Origin: Isoetes taiwanensis
Lineage: Eukaryota; Streptophyta; Lycopodiopsida; Isoetales; Isoetaceae
Direction: 5' to 3'
Assembly (NCBI GenBank): GCA_021234155.1
Contig: JAJEKV010000214.1
Location: 498,001-562,000 of the forward strand
Length of the DNA: 64,000 nucleotides
Shown: positions 24,091 through 36,500 of the stretch, piece after piece
How the letters are laid out: the number at the start of each line of letters is the position of its first letter
Position numbering within the stretch: position 1 is the first letter of the stretch
Made by a program: the position numbers and the translations under genes
The notes under the pieces: generated by a model
What the model saw: the letters and a program-made list of their open reading frames with translations, nothing else
The model's database searches: none
Told to the model about the DNA's origin: nothing

Positions 24091-24284
24091 AAAAATTTTG
24101 TCCACCAAACTTGGGAGCTTTTGAGAGGCCAAGGCCCACGGACGATCCAGATCAAGCCACGTGGCGCCTCCTTAACCGTCGATGGGGGTGGACTTACTCA
24201 CTCACTCACATACATACGGACGCTATTCTTTTATAATATTAGACTTGGCCTTAGCCTTATCCAAAAGACTAAGCCATTCCGCAC

Positions 24285-25948
24285 CATGGAGCCCTGTAAT
24301 CAAGTATCCCGACATCCTACACTCTTTTTAAGGTGAAACCATTTAATTTGAAAAATATTGAACATAGAACTTTACAAATGATAGAGACTTCTTTAAGAGA
24401 AAGGGCTTTGACACTAATGACAGAATACCTCAACAGCCTGAAGGGCAAGATCAGACATTACATCTTGCAAGATGATGTGGAAGCGATAAAAGAATTAATA
24501 TGGGTTAAGAGAAACCTGTATATTTCAGGCATTGATAAAGCAACTAATAACGCAAGCTTCATGTGCCCAAGATTAGCTAAGATTTTAGCTAACGTAAAGA
24601 TTGAGCGATCCAATGACTTTATTGCTTGACAAATTCTCGTGGCTGATTTACAGAAAGATTTAATTATGGAATTGTCTCATATCCTGAAATGGGACCAGCT
24701 ACCGATGAGCTACCACCACTTCCATACCTACTTGGGATATATAAAGCTCACAAGAACACCTTCCGTTGGATTACTAATGCCTATAATGTCGATGTTCTTT
24801 GAAATTGCGATTTAATCACCGCAGCCTTAAATGTATTATCAACATTTGGCACGATATCTCGACTAACAAGACCAAAGGATATTAATGTATTACGCAAAAG
24901 GTTTTCAGCCCGAATTTGGATGGTTGATTCCGTATATGAGGTGGCTCTCAATTTACCAAGCGAGAATTTCTAGTGTCTTTGTTGCGGACATAGCTAAATG
25001 CTATGAATCAATCCCACTTGAAGGGGAAGGCGACATCCGCTACATTATACAAAAATTATATCTCGAGGCATTCAAATTCGAGGCCATGAACCACAAAGCT
25101 AAAATGTGGTACAAAAGAGTATCAAGCGTGACAAGGAGGGTTTTTTCATTGTTAAATGGGACGCTAAAACCAAACAACCAAACTGCTGGATCGAGTTAAA
25201 CTGTCAAGAACTTTGTGAAATGAATGTTTGGCTATTAAAGAACTGTTGGCTATGTAATAACGAAACCACTTGGAGACAAAGTTCAGGTATTCCAATGGGT
25301 TTCTCCTGCTCACCTAACTGGTGTAATCTTTATTTAGCTTGGTTCGAAATGGAATTCATCTTGAAACTTGCAAAGGCAGGCAGATATAAAGAGATAGAAA
25401 GATTTAAAAGCTCATTCCGTTATATGGATGATTTGCTGCTAGTCAACTGTGGGAACCCTTCCATTTTTCTTGATAAGAATGCATCTATTGGGATCTACAA
25501 CCTGAAGTACCTAGAAATCAAGAATGAAACTGAACAATTTGTTGGTAATGGACTGAAAAAACAGATCGGCTTGGCTGCCAATTTCCTCAACATGAGATTA
25601 CAAGTACTCAATGGCAGTTTAGGATTGTACCGTACCAGCAAGTATGACAAAAGGAGTAAACTTTCATTTCCTGTTAAAAAGTTTATTATGGCAGATAGTT
25701 GTCGACCATATTTTCAAGCGAGCAAAGTTATATGCTCGCAAGTTATGCCCTGTCTATATGTACACAATAGTTTTAAGGGTGCAAATGAAGATTTGAATAT
25801 CATTATGGACTGTTTATACACAATGGTTTCGACAGACTGCGAACTAACTATTGTCCGGAAATGTTTGTGCAGTCCTTAAGCAAGAATTTCTGGACTATGC
25901 TACAATTCTACAGATCTGATACCTCTTCTAAAGCACAGGTATTTCTGA
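24285..25948 (+). pseudogene. RT (ORF2), unit 1, 5'-truncated
   Basis: Homology to the other units begins around 24285, within the N-terminal third of ORF2. The stretch GIDKATNNASFMCPRLAKI is followed by a frame break near 24600-24630. From 25106 to about 25879 a frame of 257 residues is open and contains WRQSSGIPMGFSCSPNW and FRYMDDLL. It ends near 25948 with the TATTTCTGA shared by all units, after a late frameshift. The part from about 25140 to 25900 differs from the other units mostly at third codon positions, while the flanks are nearly identical. Breaks upstream coincide with CTG/CAG sites of the other copies. Confidence 0.75.
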
Positions 25949-25985
25949 TTATTCATGCCCTTTACTTGTTTTTTACTTACGGGTA

Positions 25986-26067
25986 GAGTGGGGTCCTGGC
26001 ATGCATGCTAGGTACCCTACTCTACCTAGCATTAAAATGCTTTTTTATAAATGAAAGGACCCTACTC
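25986..26067 (+). other. Stem-loop after RT, unit 1
   Basis: GAGTGGGGTCCT (25986-25997) pairs with AGGACCCTACTC (26056-26067). Inside it GCTAGGTA/TACCTAGC (26007-26014 and 26023-26030) forms an 8-bp stem around CCCTACTC. Units 2, 3 and 4 carry the same structure at 33380-33460, 40784-40864 and 48169-48248. It sits within 40 nt of the ORF2 stop and is followed by an AT-rich TATATATACATATATAAATA stretch. A role as a 3'-end or template signal is possible but unproven. Confidence 0.6.
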
Positions 26068-27050
26068 CTGCTTGCGGGAGGTAGGTGCTATATATACATA
26101 TATAAATATAAATATATATTGAATTTGGGCTGGCTGATTTATTTGACTTCATAGATGTAGCTTGAAACTACTGCTTGGTGGGGTCGACAATTTCAAAGTT
26201 GACCTAGTAGGCAGTTTGTCACAAGCCCCATATGTTTCCATATGTCCCTCTCCATCATGAGAACTACTTGTGATGTCATAATCGAGGGGTGTATCACCAT
26301 AGGATAAAGTGACTACGCCCAAGTTTAAGTATATCATATAATTTGAGCAAATTGCCGTTATGGTCTCGGAGACACCATTAGCATTAATTTAATGAAACAT
26401 AGAATATTTCATTCCCTTGATTATAACAAGGGAATGGACCTTTGAGGATCAATCCCAAGTTTGGACCTATGGATAGACCTATAGAAAAGTTATGGGCTTA
26501 TACACGACATAGGATCATTCTTGCTTATTCTTGTATATTCTTTTTTATTACGGTTTTAAAAGGTTTCATTAACATATTACCATGTTCTTGAGGTATAAAA
26601 GGTAAGGATTCAAGATTTTTATCATGCTTAGAATACGAGGGTGCAGTAAAAATATAGATACCATGAATTTTGACATATTCATGGATTCATATTGAACATG
26701 GAGGCATTCCACTCATTTCACTTATTCTAACTTCTAAATGTTTCAATGGTAGAATTAAATACATATTTTGTAGTCAAATGACCTTAGGGTTTGGACCATT
26801 GCCTAACTAGGCCGAATACATTGAATAAGAAGACAGGTGATACTCTTTGGAGGCTTGAGAATTAAATGCAAACGCTTTTATTTAGAGGTATGTCCCAGGC
26901 ATTCAACTCTTGACATGTAAGACTAAATCGGAGGAATTCCAGCATTAATGGGTGCCGTTTTTGAGGTAGTAGTCTTCCTTTCATATCATATTCCTTCATT
27001 TCGTATCATACTCTTCCATCTAAATTCGTCTCCATTAGGCCATCACAAAC

Positions 27051-27354
27051 ATGAGTGGAGTGAAGCGCCAAGTCAGGGAGGCCACCTGGGGGCAAAAGAA
27101 TAAGGCACTAAAAGGATATTGGCATCCCTAGAAACAGTACTACACAGAGTAAAAATGCCAATCTGCCGAGATTATTAAGAGGTGTTTAGCTAGAGCTGCA
27201 AATGCCAAAGCTATAGCAGAGTGAAAGAGTAAGATCCAAAAACAATCCTATCTACAACAATCAGCAAGTCCTTTCAAGTGATATGGAGGACCGGACATGC
27301 TACAGGCCACACAAGAGGTTCTTTTTAGCATAACTACTAATTTCGAGTTCTTAA
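27051..27354 (+). pseudogene. AT-hook ORF, unit 1 (frame-broken)
   Basis: Begins ATGAGTGGAGTGAAGCG as in the other units. The region coding for the AT-hook core has extra bases (GCGCCAAGTCAGGGAGG against GCGCAAGTCCGGGAGG in unit 3), so the frame is lost. Breaks lie at former CAG/CTG/CCG words. The intact version is described for unit 3. Confidence 0.55.
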
Positions 27355-29111
27355 CATGTATTGACCTAAATATCTCTCAGCCACCAATGAGATCTTAGAG
27401 TCACATTTGAAACTTCATTGTCTTTGATGTATTGTTATGGAAACTAAAAGAAGGTTTCTACTATAGTTTACTCTACTTTACTTTACTTTTCTTATGTTTC
27501 GGACATAAAAATATGATTATTTGCATGCATGCATGCAAACCTTAAGCATTTTTATTTATTGAAATTCTTATATCCATTCATGCATCTAAGGGAGCGGGAT
27601 AAAAAGCGAGAGCTCTATCTCCCTTGCTTAAAGGGTGACCCTCTCATCATTACCATAGATTTGCTAATGTATATGCAGTTTGGTTCAAAGTAGCGTGGAG
27701 ACCCTCCTTTATGTTTCATGTTTATGTGATGGATATATGTACTATGGACCACAGCCGAACACTTGAATGGAGATTGCTGATGATCTTCGGGTGAAGACTA
27801 CTTATTTCTTTCTATCACCAAGATGGAACCATATGTTTTCTTTCTTTTCTATCTCATTTTGAGTACTTACAATAGAAGACGCCATGATATATTCCGTTTT
27901 TGCTTTCTTCTTGAGATCTAAAGCATATGATGAATGCTTCAATCGGATCTGTAGGAATATGAACATATCAGCCGTAATTTGTGGGCACCATATGATAATA
28001 TAATATAAATATAATGAGCGATTTTGTTAGCGCCTATAAACAAGTTGTTATTATTATGGATATGATGAGAAATACAAATGACGGTTTTTTAAATGCTGAT
28101 CTACATAATAGAATAGTCCAAGAAAAGTTTTGTAAACCTCCATTTTTCATGGTTGTTTTCATAATACTAGTTATGTCATATCTTCTATAATAATCGATTC
28201 TTAACCTGGACTCATTTCTTGTTAAAATAAAGAATAAGTCGAAAGACTTAAATATACCACACTATGGTAATGAACAAATAAATTAAGCCGATTATCGACT
28301 TATTTTATTTGTGTTTCCTTCACCAATATCAGAATAGGCCAAGATCTCAAACATCGTGCATGGAGATTAAGGATTTATCTTGTCTCTCTGATGCTTGGCT
28401 TCCTTATATGACAGTTATAAAGGTAAGAATGTACATTCTTTATTGAATCCACACTCATTATAACAAAGAGTCTAGGAGACATACATGTCTCTGGCAAATA
28501 AAGTGTGGCTTTACAATTACTTGTGAGTTGTTCTCAAATACATAAAAAGCAACTACAAGTTAAGCGCATAAAAGATCACGAACAAAGGAAATGGTTGGAG
28601 TTATCATTCTTTCCTCCTTTATACACTTAGATATTTTGAATTCCAAATGGGGACTTCTACTTATCATCATATCCCCACGGAAAAATGATTTTTTGTCCAC
28701 GCCTACTTCATATGTATAAACCGAATTTCTCTCTACTTCCCACAATTGACTCGAGGAGAACATGGGCTGGGGTAGTGCGGGGACGGACTCTCTCTAGCAG
28801 CCCGGTCAAGAGACCAAGTTAGTAGTAGTAAAGTTCTTTTGCTAGATGAGACCCTAGTATAAAAGATAGAGTATATATCTTTGAAACATCCGTTAACAAG
28901 TTCTAGGACTTGATACCCATACCCTCTAGAATCAGACCTATGAGCTCACTTGACTAACAACATGAATGCCTTTATTGATACTCTCAAAAAACGTTTTTTC
29001 ACATTTATTATTCTATATTACAAGTTATGACTATCTTGAGATGAGATTTGGATTGAATTATACAAATGTCTTGATTTAATCTACTCTTTATATCTAATAC
29101 ACATAATTATC
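27355..29111 (+). other. Unit 1 spacer (largely non-coding)
   Basis: About 1.75 kb between the AT-hook ORF and ORF1 of unit 2, equivalent to 34748-36500 and 42147-43894. It holds GCATGCATGCATGC near 27522, a possible short exon ending AAAG|GTAAGAATG near 28420, and the equivalent of the ORF1 upstream exon (43547-43616). No independent gene was recognised. Confidence 0.55.
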
Positions 29112-30791
29112 ATGAATGTCTTTGCGCCCTGGGGGACAAAGGAGCACAATGAATTAGAAATCTTTGTGGATTCGAACTTAGGAAGCTTGGCTATCCTTCA
29201 CTAAATGAGATTCCCAATAAAGGCGGTTCAAACCATACTTTTGTTGCCTCAATAACGAAGGCATGCACAAGAGAATTATCGAACTTGAAATGAATTTAAT
29301 GATTATAGATTGTCTGTGGCTTACTTGGGGTTCAAAGGAGTGGCTTGGTGTTCTAGCACTCAAAATGAAAAGTAGGCCATTTGATTACATCAAAGCTGAT
29401 TATTGACACATATAGAGATATAAGTCTTACATTTGTGTGGTTAACCGATCTTTGAAATAGAATTGCGGCCGGATATTTGAGGCTCTTGAAAGCCGTTTAA
29501 GACAAGCCTATCTTTGTGAATTACGCGAAAAAAGAATGTCAAGCAAGCTATAAAAAGCCACCTGTCAAAAGAAAAGTGGTAGAAAAAGCTAGTGATCAGT
29601 TATTGTGGGAAATTTTCATTTTAGCTCCTATTACCCTCGGCCTTGAAAGCAACATCAGCGATAACACTTGCTCATACTATACATTACGAGGAGAATGGAT
29701 AACACAACTATTTGAGGTAGAAAGAGATATGATGGAAATAGATGATGAGGACGGACTAGACTTAAACAACACTACACTTTTTTCCTATGATTCCTTCACA
29801 TGTTGTGGAGGCACTTGGTGAAAGAGTATGATCAGGTACTACGGAAAAGCAGGCACCATGGGAACTTGTGCACCTATATCGGTCACGAGGCATGGAAATT
29901 CATGGAGACATCAATGACACCATGATGGAAAAAAGAATACAAAATAATTGATAAAGGGAGTACAATATGGAGAAAGAAAAAAATCTTTGTTCCTTTATCA
30001 CTCAAATGTTTAGCAAAAGTTGCCCATGCCCCAATGGTCATCTTGTAACGAGAAAAATCATATGGCCATGGGTGTCAATCTGAAGGAGGATTTCATATTG
30101 AGAAAAATCGGAGGTCCTTTGCTCCATATATCAAATCGCATGTGATATGCCACCTATTAGTGGCGGATGATGTGGGGATAATATCACTGGTTTGACCAGG
30201 CGATTTGGTTCTTCTTGAACAACTTTGGACAAGGTTTTCGAGGAATATGCAAAGGGATGCACAAATGCCTTTATTGCTTTGGTTAATTTATTGACCAATA
30301 ACCTGAAGAAAGCTGTTATTGCTCAGATAGCATATATGAGGTTTCGGCACCTCATGTCTAATATGGCTATTGAATTCGGCAAGGATCCTAAATGTGACCC
30401 AAATATCAAATTTGGCAATGACCACCTTGTACTAATTGCAGATATGATGCTTCGTCCTACAGAATATAAGATTAGGACGAATCCTGGCCCTAAGAAAAAC
30501 CAATATAACAAAGGAAGGAAAAAGGGTAACTAAAGAAGAATAAGTTATATTTGGCACTACATCCTCCAGCAAAAGTGGCAGTTACTTCCCACCTAGAGTA
30601 TATGCTAAGACCACAAAAGAAACGATTGATGTCTCTAGCTCTGTGACTGCAGGGTCTTCTTTGAACACCTCAAGTTTTGCCTTTGAGGGAACTAGAATGC
30701 AAAGCGGGCTTGAGGAAGCATCGGTCACAAAAAGCAACGCTTCTAGGGTATTTGAAGCAGATCCAAAGACAATAGATCGGCGGAAGCATGA
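29112..30791 (+). pseudogene. ORF1, unit 2 (frame-broken)
   Basis: Collinear with the 561-aa ORF1 of unit 4, but interrupted by several small indels. Open pieces are 29516-29821 and 30225-30533. Comparison with unit 4 shows the breaks at CTG, CAG or CTGC words. For example AATGCTGTGG becomes AATCTTTGTGG, and GATCTGACTGAAGC at the end becomes GATCGGCGGAAGC. Artefact rather than decay is therefore likely for many of them. Confidence 0.75.
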
Positions 30792-33342
30792 GCGAGGTTA
30801 GTTCCTTTTTCTTAAAAAGGGTTTCTGATTTAATACTACATGTTCTCTTTTAGACTATTTAAGCATCTAAATTTATTGCTTTTCACTTTACTATATTCTG
30901 ATTTTCTGTACCAGCTTGTTAAAGCTTTTTTATTTTTACATCTGAACGGATATTAGGTCATGACGATTATATGGTCTATTTAGCAGATCATAGCAGATTA
31001 TACCATCGGCTTTCTAGCCTTTGGTGATCAAACAGAAATTAACGTTGTCATACGAGTGCATATGACTATGCACATATCTTATGGCACTAGCCTTTACACT
31101 GTAACAACTTCTTATTCATTGTCCAAGCATACATCCTTTACTGTGCCTCTACTCTTTTAAAATTCTATTGTAGTAAGGATAGAATGTATTATCTCTTAGT
31201 ATGTAATACTATTTAAATGCCAAACTGATTCGAACCGGAGGATAACACGACCAGAAAACTTGAAGTTGATACTAACAGCAGGATTCATATATAATGCGGT
31301 GATAAAAGAAAAAAGAAAGCACATCATGTGCACGACATATTTTTCAGATTGATGGATTCTATCGAATAAAAAAGATCTCCTATCTCCAATTATTGGGAAC
31401 ATTTTTGAAGAAGGATTGAAGCTCTCAACACCACTACTTTTGGGTGGAAATACATGGAGAAGTTGTCGGGTTTGTCTATAAACCTTTCAATACTTTTTTG
31501 TAGATAAGCGTGAACCCTAATTGTCCTTTGCTCTAGTAGAGCTTTGATTGATTATGTTGACCCGATTACAAAGCACGTTTTGACCACTGATTGCAAAATC
31601 ATACGCAATAAAAATCTCAGAAATCTATTCTTGAAGGGTTTGAATCATATTCTACATGAAAAATGGATATCAATGAGTGCATGGCCCTGTTATCGACAGT
31701 CTACACTCTTTTAAGGGTGAACAATTTAATTTGAAAAATATTGAACATAGAACTTTACAAATGATAGAGACTTCTTTAAGAGAAAGGGCTTTTGACACTA
31801 ATGACGGAATACCTCAAAGCCTGAAGGGCAAGATCGTGACATTACATCTTGCAAGATGATGTGGAAGCGATAAAAAGAATTAATATGGGTTAAGAGAAAC
31901 ACGTATATTTCCAGGGCATTGATAAAGCAACTAATAGCGACCAAGCTTCATGTGCCCAAGATTAGCTAAGATTTTAGCGTGATGAAGATTGAAACGGTCA
32001 TGACTTTTATTGCTTGACAAATGTCGGCTGATTTAGGAAAAGATTTAATTATGGAATTGTCTCATATCACGAAATGGGACCGGCTACGATGAGCTACCAC
32101 CACTTCCATACCTACTTGGGATATATAAAGCTCACAAGAACACCTTCCGTTGGATTACTAATGCCCATATCGATGTTCAAAAATTGGGCATTTAATCACA
32201 CAAAGCCTTAAATGTATTATCAACATTTGGCACGATATCTATGATCTAACAAGACCAAGGATATTAATGTATTACTTTAAAAAGGTTTCAGCCCGAACTG
32301 GATGGTTGATTCCATATATGAGGTGGCTCTCAATTTACCATTTAATTTCTAGTGTCTTTGTTTGCGGACATAGCTAAATGCTATGAATCAATCCCACTTG
32401 AAGGGGAAGACGGCATCTGCTACATTATACAAAAATTATATCAAGAGTATGTTCAAATTCGGAAGGCCATGAACCACAAAGCTAAAATGTGGTTTAAAAA
32501 GAGTATCAAGCCGGCAAGAAGGAGGGTTTCATTGTTAAGTGGGACACCAAAGCCAAACAACCGGACTTTGGATTGAGTTAAAAATGTCAAGAACTATGTG
32601 AAATGAATGTTTGGCTATTAAGGAACTGGCCTGGCTTTGTAATAATGAGACCACATGGAGACAAAGTTCGAAGTATCCCAATGGGTTTCTCATGCTCACC
32701 TAACTGGTGTAATCTCTTTTTAGCATCGGGTTGAAGAAGAATTCATCTGAAACTAGCAAAAGCTGGTAGATATAGAGACATAGAAAGATTTAAAAAGTGC
32801 ATTAAAAAGCTATATGGATGACTTGCTTTGCTAATTAGCTGTAGGAACCCTTCCATTTTTTTCTTGATAAAAATGCATCCATTGGGATATACAAATAAAA
32901 CACATAGAAATCAAGAATGAGATTGAGCAGGTTTGTTGGCATTGGATTTGGACAAAGCAGTTAGCATGGCTGCTAATTTTCTTAACATGAGAATACAAAT
33001 AATCAATGGTAGTTTGGGATTTGTCTACCGTATTTGCAAGTATGACAAAAGGAATAAACTTCCCTTTCATGTCGAAAAGTATATTAGCGGATAGTAATCG
33101 GCCATATTTTCAAGCAAAGCAAAAGTCATATGCTCACAAGTTATGCCCCCGTCATATATGTACACAATAGTTTTTAAAGGGCGGTTTGAAGATTTGAATA
33201 TCATTATGGACTGTTTATACACAATGGTTTAAAAAAGCGAACTATTGTCCGAAATGTTTATCAGGTCCTTAAACAAGAATTTCACGGACTCTGCTACAAC
33301 ACTACAGATCTGATACCTCTCCTAAAGTACAGGTATTTCTGA
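30788..33342 (+). pseudogene. RT (ORF2), unit 2 (frame-broken)
   Basis: The ATGA overlap with the ORF1 end is kept (ATG at 30788, then GTTAGT at 30797), but the acceptor that reads TTCAGGAACTGG in units 3 and 4 reads ATTCGAACCGG here. The body carries recognisable pieces of every RT block (CYESIPLEGED at about 32380, YMDD at 32811) in many short frames. No long open stretch survives. This is the most heavily altered copy and lies in the interior of the array. Confidence 0.75.
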
Positions 33343-36300
33343 TTATTCATACTCTCTATTTGTTCTTTATTTACGGGTAGAGTAGGGTCCTAGCATGCAT
33401 GCTGGGTGCCCCACTCTGCCTAGCATTAAAATGCTTTTTATAAATGAAAGGACCCTACTCCCTGCGGCAGGAGGTAGGTGCTATATATACATATATAAAT
33501 ATAAATATATATTGGACTGGAACTGGCTGATTTATTTGACTTCATAAATGTAGCTTGAAACTACACTGGTGGGGTCTGACACCAGTTCACAGTTTGACCT
33601 AGTAGGGCAGTTTGTCTAAGCCTGCATATGTTTCCATATGTCCCTCTCCATCATGAGAACTACTTGTGATGTCATAATCAGGGTGTATCACCATAGGATA
33701 AAGTGACTACGTCCAAGTTTCGTATATCATATAATTTGAGCAAATTGCCGTTATGGTCTACGAGACACCATTAGCATTAATTTAATGAAACATAGAATAT
33801 GTCATTCCCTTGATTATAACAAGGGAATGGACCTACGGGATCAATCCCAAGTTTGGACCTATGGATAGACCTATAGAAAAGTTATGGGCTTATACAGCAT
33901 AGGATCATTCTTGCTTATTCTTGTATATTCTTTTTATTTTCCGTTTACTTCTGGGTTTCATTAACATATTACCATGTTCTTGAGGTATAAAAGGTAAGGA
34001 TTCAAGATTTTTATCATGCTTAGAATACAGGGTGCAGTAAAAAATATAGATACCATGAATTTTGACATATTCATGGATTCATATTGAACATGGAGGCATT
34101 CCACTCATTTCACTTATTCTAACTTCTAAATGTTTCAATGGTAGAATTAAATACATATTTTGTAGTCAAATGACCTTAGGGTTTGGACCATTGCCTAACT
34201 AGGCCGAATACATTGAATAAGAAGACACCGGTGATACCTGCTGGAGGCGGCAGAATTAAATGCAAACCGCTTTTATTTAGAGGTATGTCCGGCATTCAAC
34301 TACTGACATGTAAGACTAAATCGGAGGGAATTCCAGCATTAATGGGTGCCGTTTTTGAGGTAGTAGTCTTCCTTTCATATCATATTCCTTCATTTCGTAT
34401 CATACTCTTCCATCTGCTCGTCTCCATTCCGGCCATCACAAACATGAGTGGAGTGAAGCGCAAGTCCGGGAGGCCACCTGGGGCAAAGAATAAGGCGCCC
34501 AGAAAGGATATTGGCATCCCTAGAAACAGTACTACACAGAGTAAAAATGCCAATCTTGCGAGATTATTAAGAGGTGTTTAGCTAGAGCTGCAAATGCCAA
34601 AGCTATGAAGAGGTAGAGGCGGAAGATCCAAAAACAATCCTATCTACAACAATCCAGCCAGTCCTTTCAAGTGATATGGAGGACCGGACATGCAAGGAGC
34701 CACACAAAGAGGTTCTTTTTAGCATAACTACTAATTTCAGTTCTTAACATGTATTGGATTTTAAATATCTCACCCACCACGGAGATCTTAGAGTCACATT
34801 TTCTGAAACTTCATTGTCAACCCGATGTATTGTTATGACTGCAAGAAGGTTTCTACTATAGTTTACTCTACTTTACTTTACTTTTCTTATGTTTCAGACA
34901 TAAAATATGATTATTTGCATGCATGCATGCAAACCTTGTACTTTATTTATTGAAATTCTTATATCCATTCATGCATCTAAAGGAGCAGGATAAAAACTGA
35001 GGCTCTATCTCCCTTGCTTACCTGACGACCCTCTCATCATTACCATAGATTTGCTAATGTATATGTGCGGTTGGTTGCGGTGTAACGTGGAGACCCTCCC
35101 TTTATGTTTCATGTTTATGTGATGGATATATGTACTATGGACCACACGGGCCGAACACTTGAATGGAGATTTTGATGATCTTCTGGAGTGAAGACTACTT
35201 ATTTCTTTCTATCACCAAGATGGAACCATATGTTTTCTTTCTTTCTATCTCATTTTGAGTACTTACAATAGAACTGCCATGATATATTCCGTTTTTGCTT
35301 TGCTGCTGAGATCTAAAGCATATGATGAATGCTTCAATCAGATCTGTAGGAATATGAACATATCAGCCGTAATTTGTGGGCACCATATGATAATATAATA
35401 TAAATATAATGAACGATTTTGTTAGCACGCCTATAAACAAGTTGTTATTATTATGGATATGATCAGAAATACAAATGACGGATTTTAAATGCTGATCTAC
35501 ATAATAGAATAGTCCAAGAAAAGTTTTGTAAACCTCCATTTTCATGGTTGTTTTCATAATACTAGTTATGTCATATCTTCTATAATAATCTGATTCTTAA
35601 CCTGGACTCATTTCTTGTTAAAATAAAGAATAAGTCTGAAAGACTTAAATATACCACACTATGGTAATGAACAAATAAATTAAAGCTGATTATCGACTTA
35701 TTTTATTTGTGTTTCCTTCACCAATATCCGAGAATAGGCCAAGATCTCAAACACGCGTGCATGGAGATTAAGGATTTATCTTGTCTCTCTGATTTGGCTT
35801 CCTTATATGCAGTTATAAAGGTAAGAATGTACATTCTTTATTGAATCCACACTCGTATAACAAAGAGTCTAGGAGACATACATGTCTCTGAAAGACACAA
35901 AGTGTGGCTTTACAATTACTTGTGAGTTGTTCTCAAATACATAAGAAAGCAACTACAAGTTAACTGCATAAAAGATCTGAACAAAGGAAATGGTTCAGTT
36001 ATCATTCTTTCCTCCTTTATACACTTAGATATTTCTGAATTCCAAATGGGGACTTCTACTTATCATCATATCCCCACAGAAAAATGATTTTTGTCCTGCC
36101 TACTTCATATGTATAAACTGAATTTCTCTACATCGTCCCACAATTATTTCAGGAGAACATGGGCCTGGGTAGTGCCAGGACGGACTCTCTCTAGCTTCGG
36201 TCAAGAGACCAAGTTAGTAGTAGTAAGTTCTTTTGCTAGATGAGACCCTAGTATAAAGATAGAGTATATATGCTGAAACATCCGTTAACAAGTTCTAGGA

Positions 36301-36500
36301 CTTGATACCCATACCCTCTAGAGTCAGCCTATGAGCTCACTTGACTAACAACATGAATGCCTTTATTGATACTCTCAAAAACGTTTTTCACATTTATTAT
36401 TCTATATTACAAGTTATGACTATACTGAGATGAGATTTGGATTGAATTATACAAATGTACTGATTTAATCTACTCTTTATATCTAATACACATAATTATC
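33343..36500 (+). other. Unit 2 spacer
   Basis: Contains the post-RT stem-loop (33380-33460), a perfect 10-bp hairpin CATTCCCTTG/CAAGGGAATG (33803-33829), the AT-hook ORF (34444-34747) and ~1.75 kb without an independent gene. Sequence matches the equivalent parts of units 1, 3 and 4 except at CAG/CTG-derived sites. Confidence 0.65.
34444..34747 (+). CDS. AT-hook ORF, unit 2 (frame differs near the end)
   Basis: Starts MSGVKRKSGRPPGAKNK, an AT-hook core (GRPPG flanked by Lys/Arg). In this copy CAATCCAGCCAGTCC has one more C than units 3 and 4, which puts the tail in the frame LSSDMED..., giving an acidic C-terminus ending SITTNFSS. An upstream frame break near 34553 (GCCAATCTTGCGAG against GCCAATGCTGCCGAG) still interrupts it. 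Confidence 0.45.

Noticed and set aside
34183-34581. 132-aa ORF starting well upstream of the AT-hook
   Set aside because: The upstream part lacks coding character and differs freely between units. The ATG of MSGVKRK is the more credible start.
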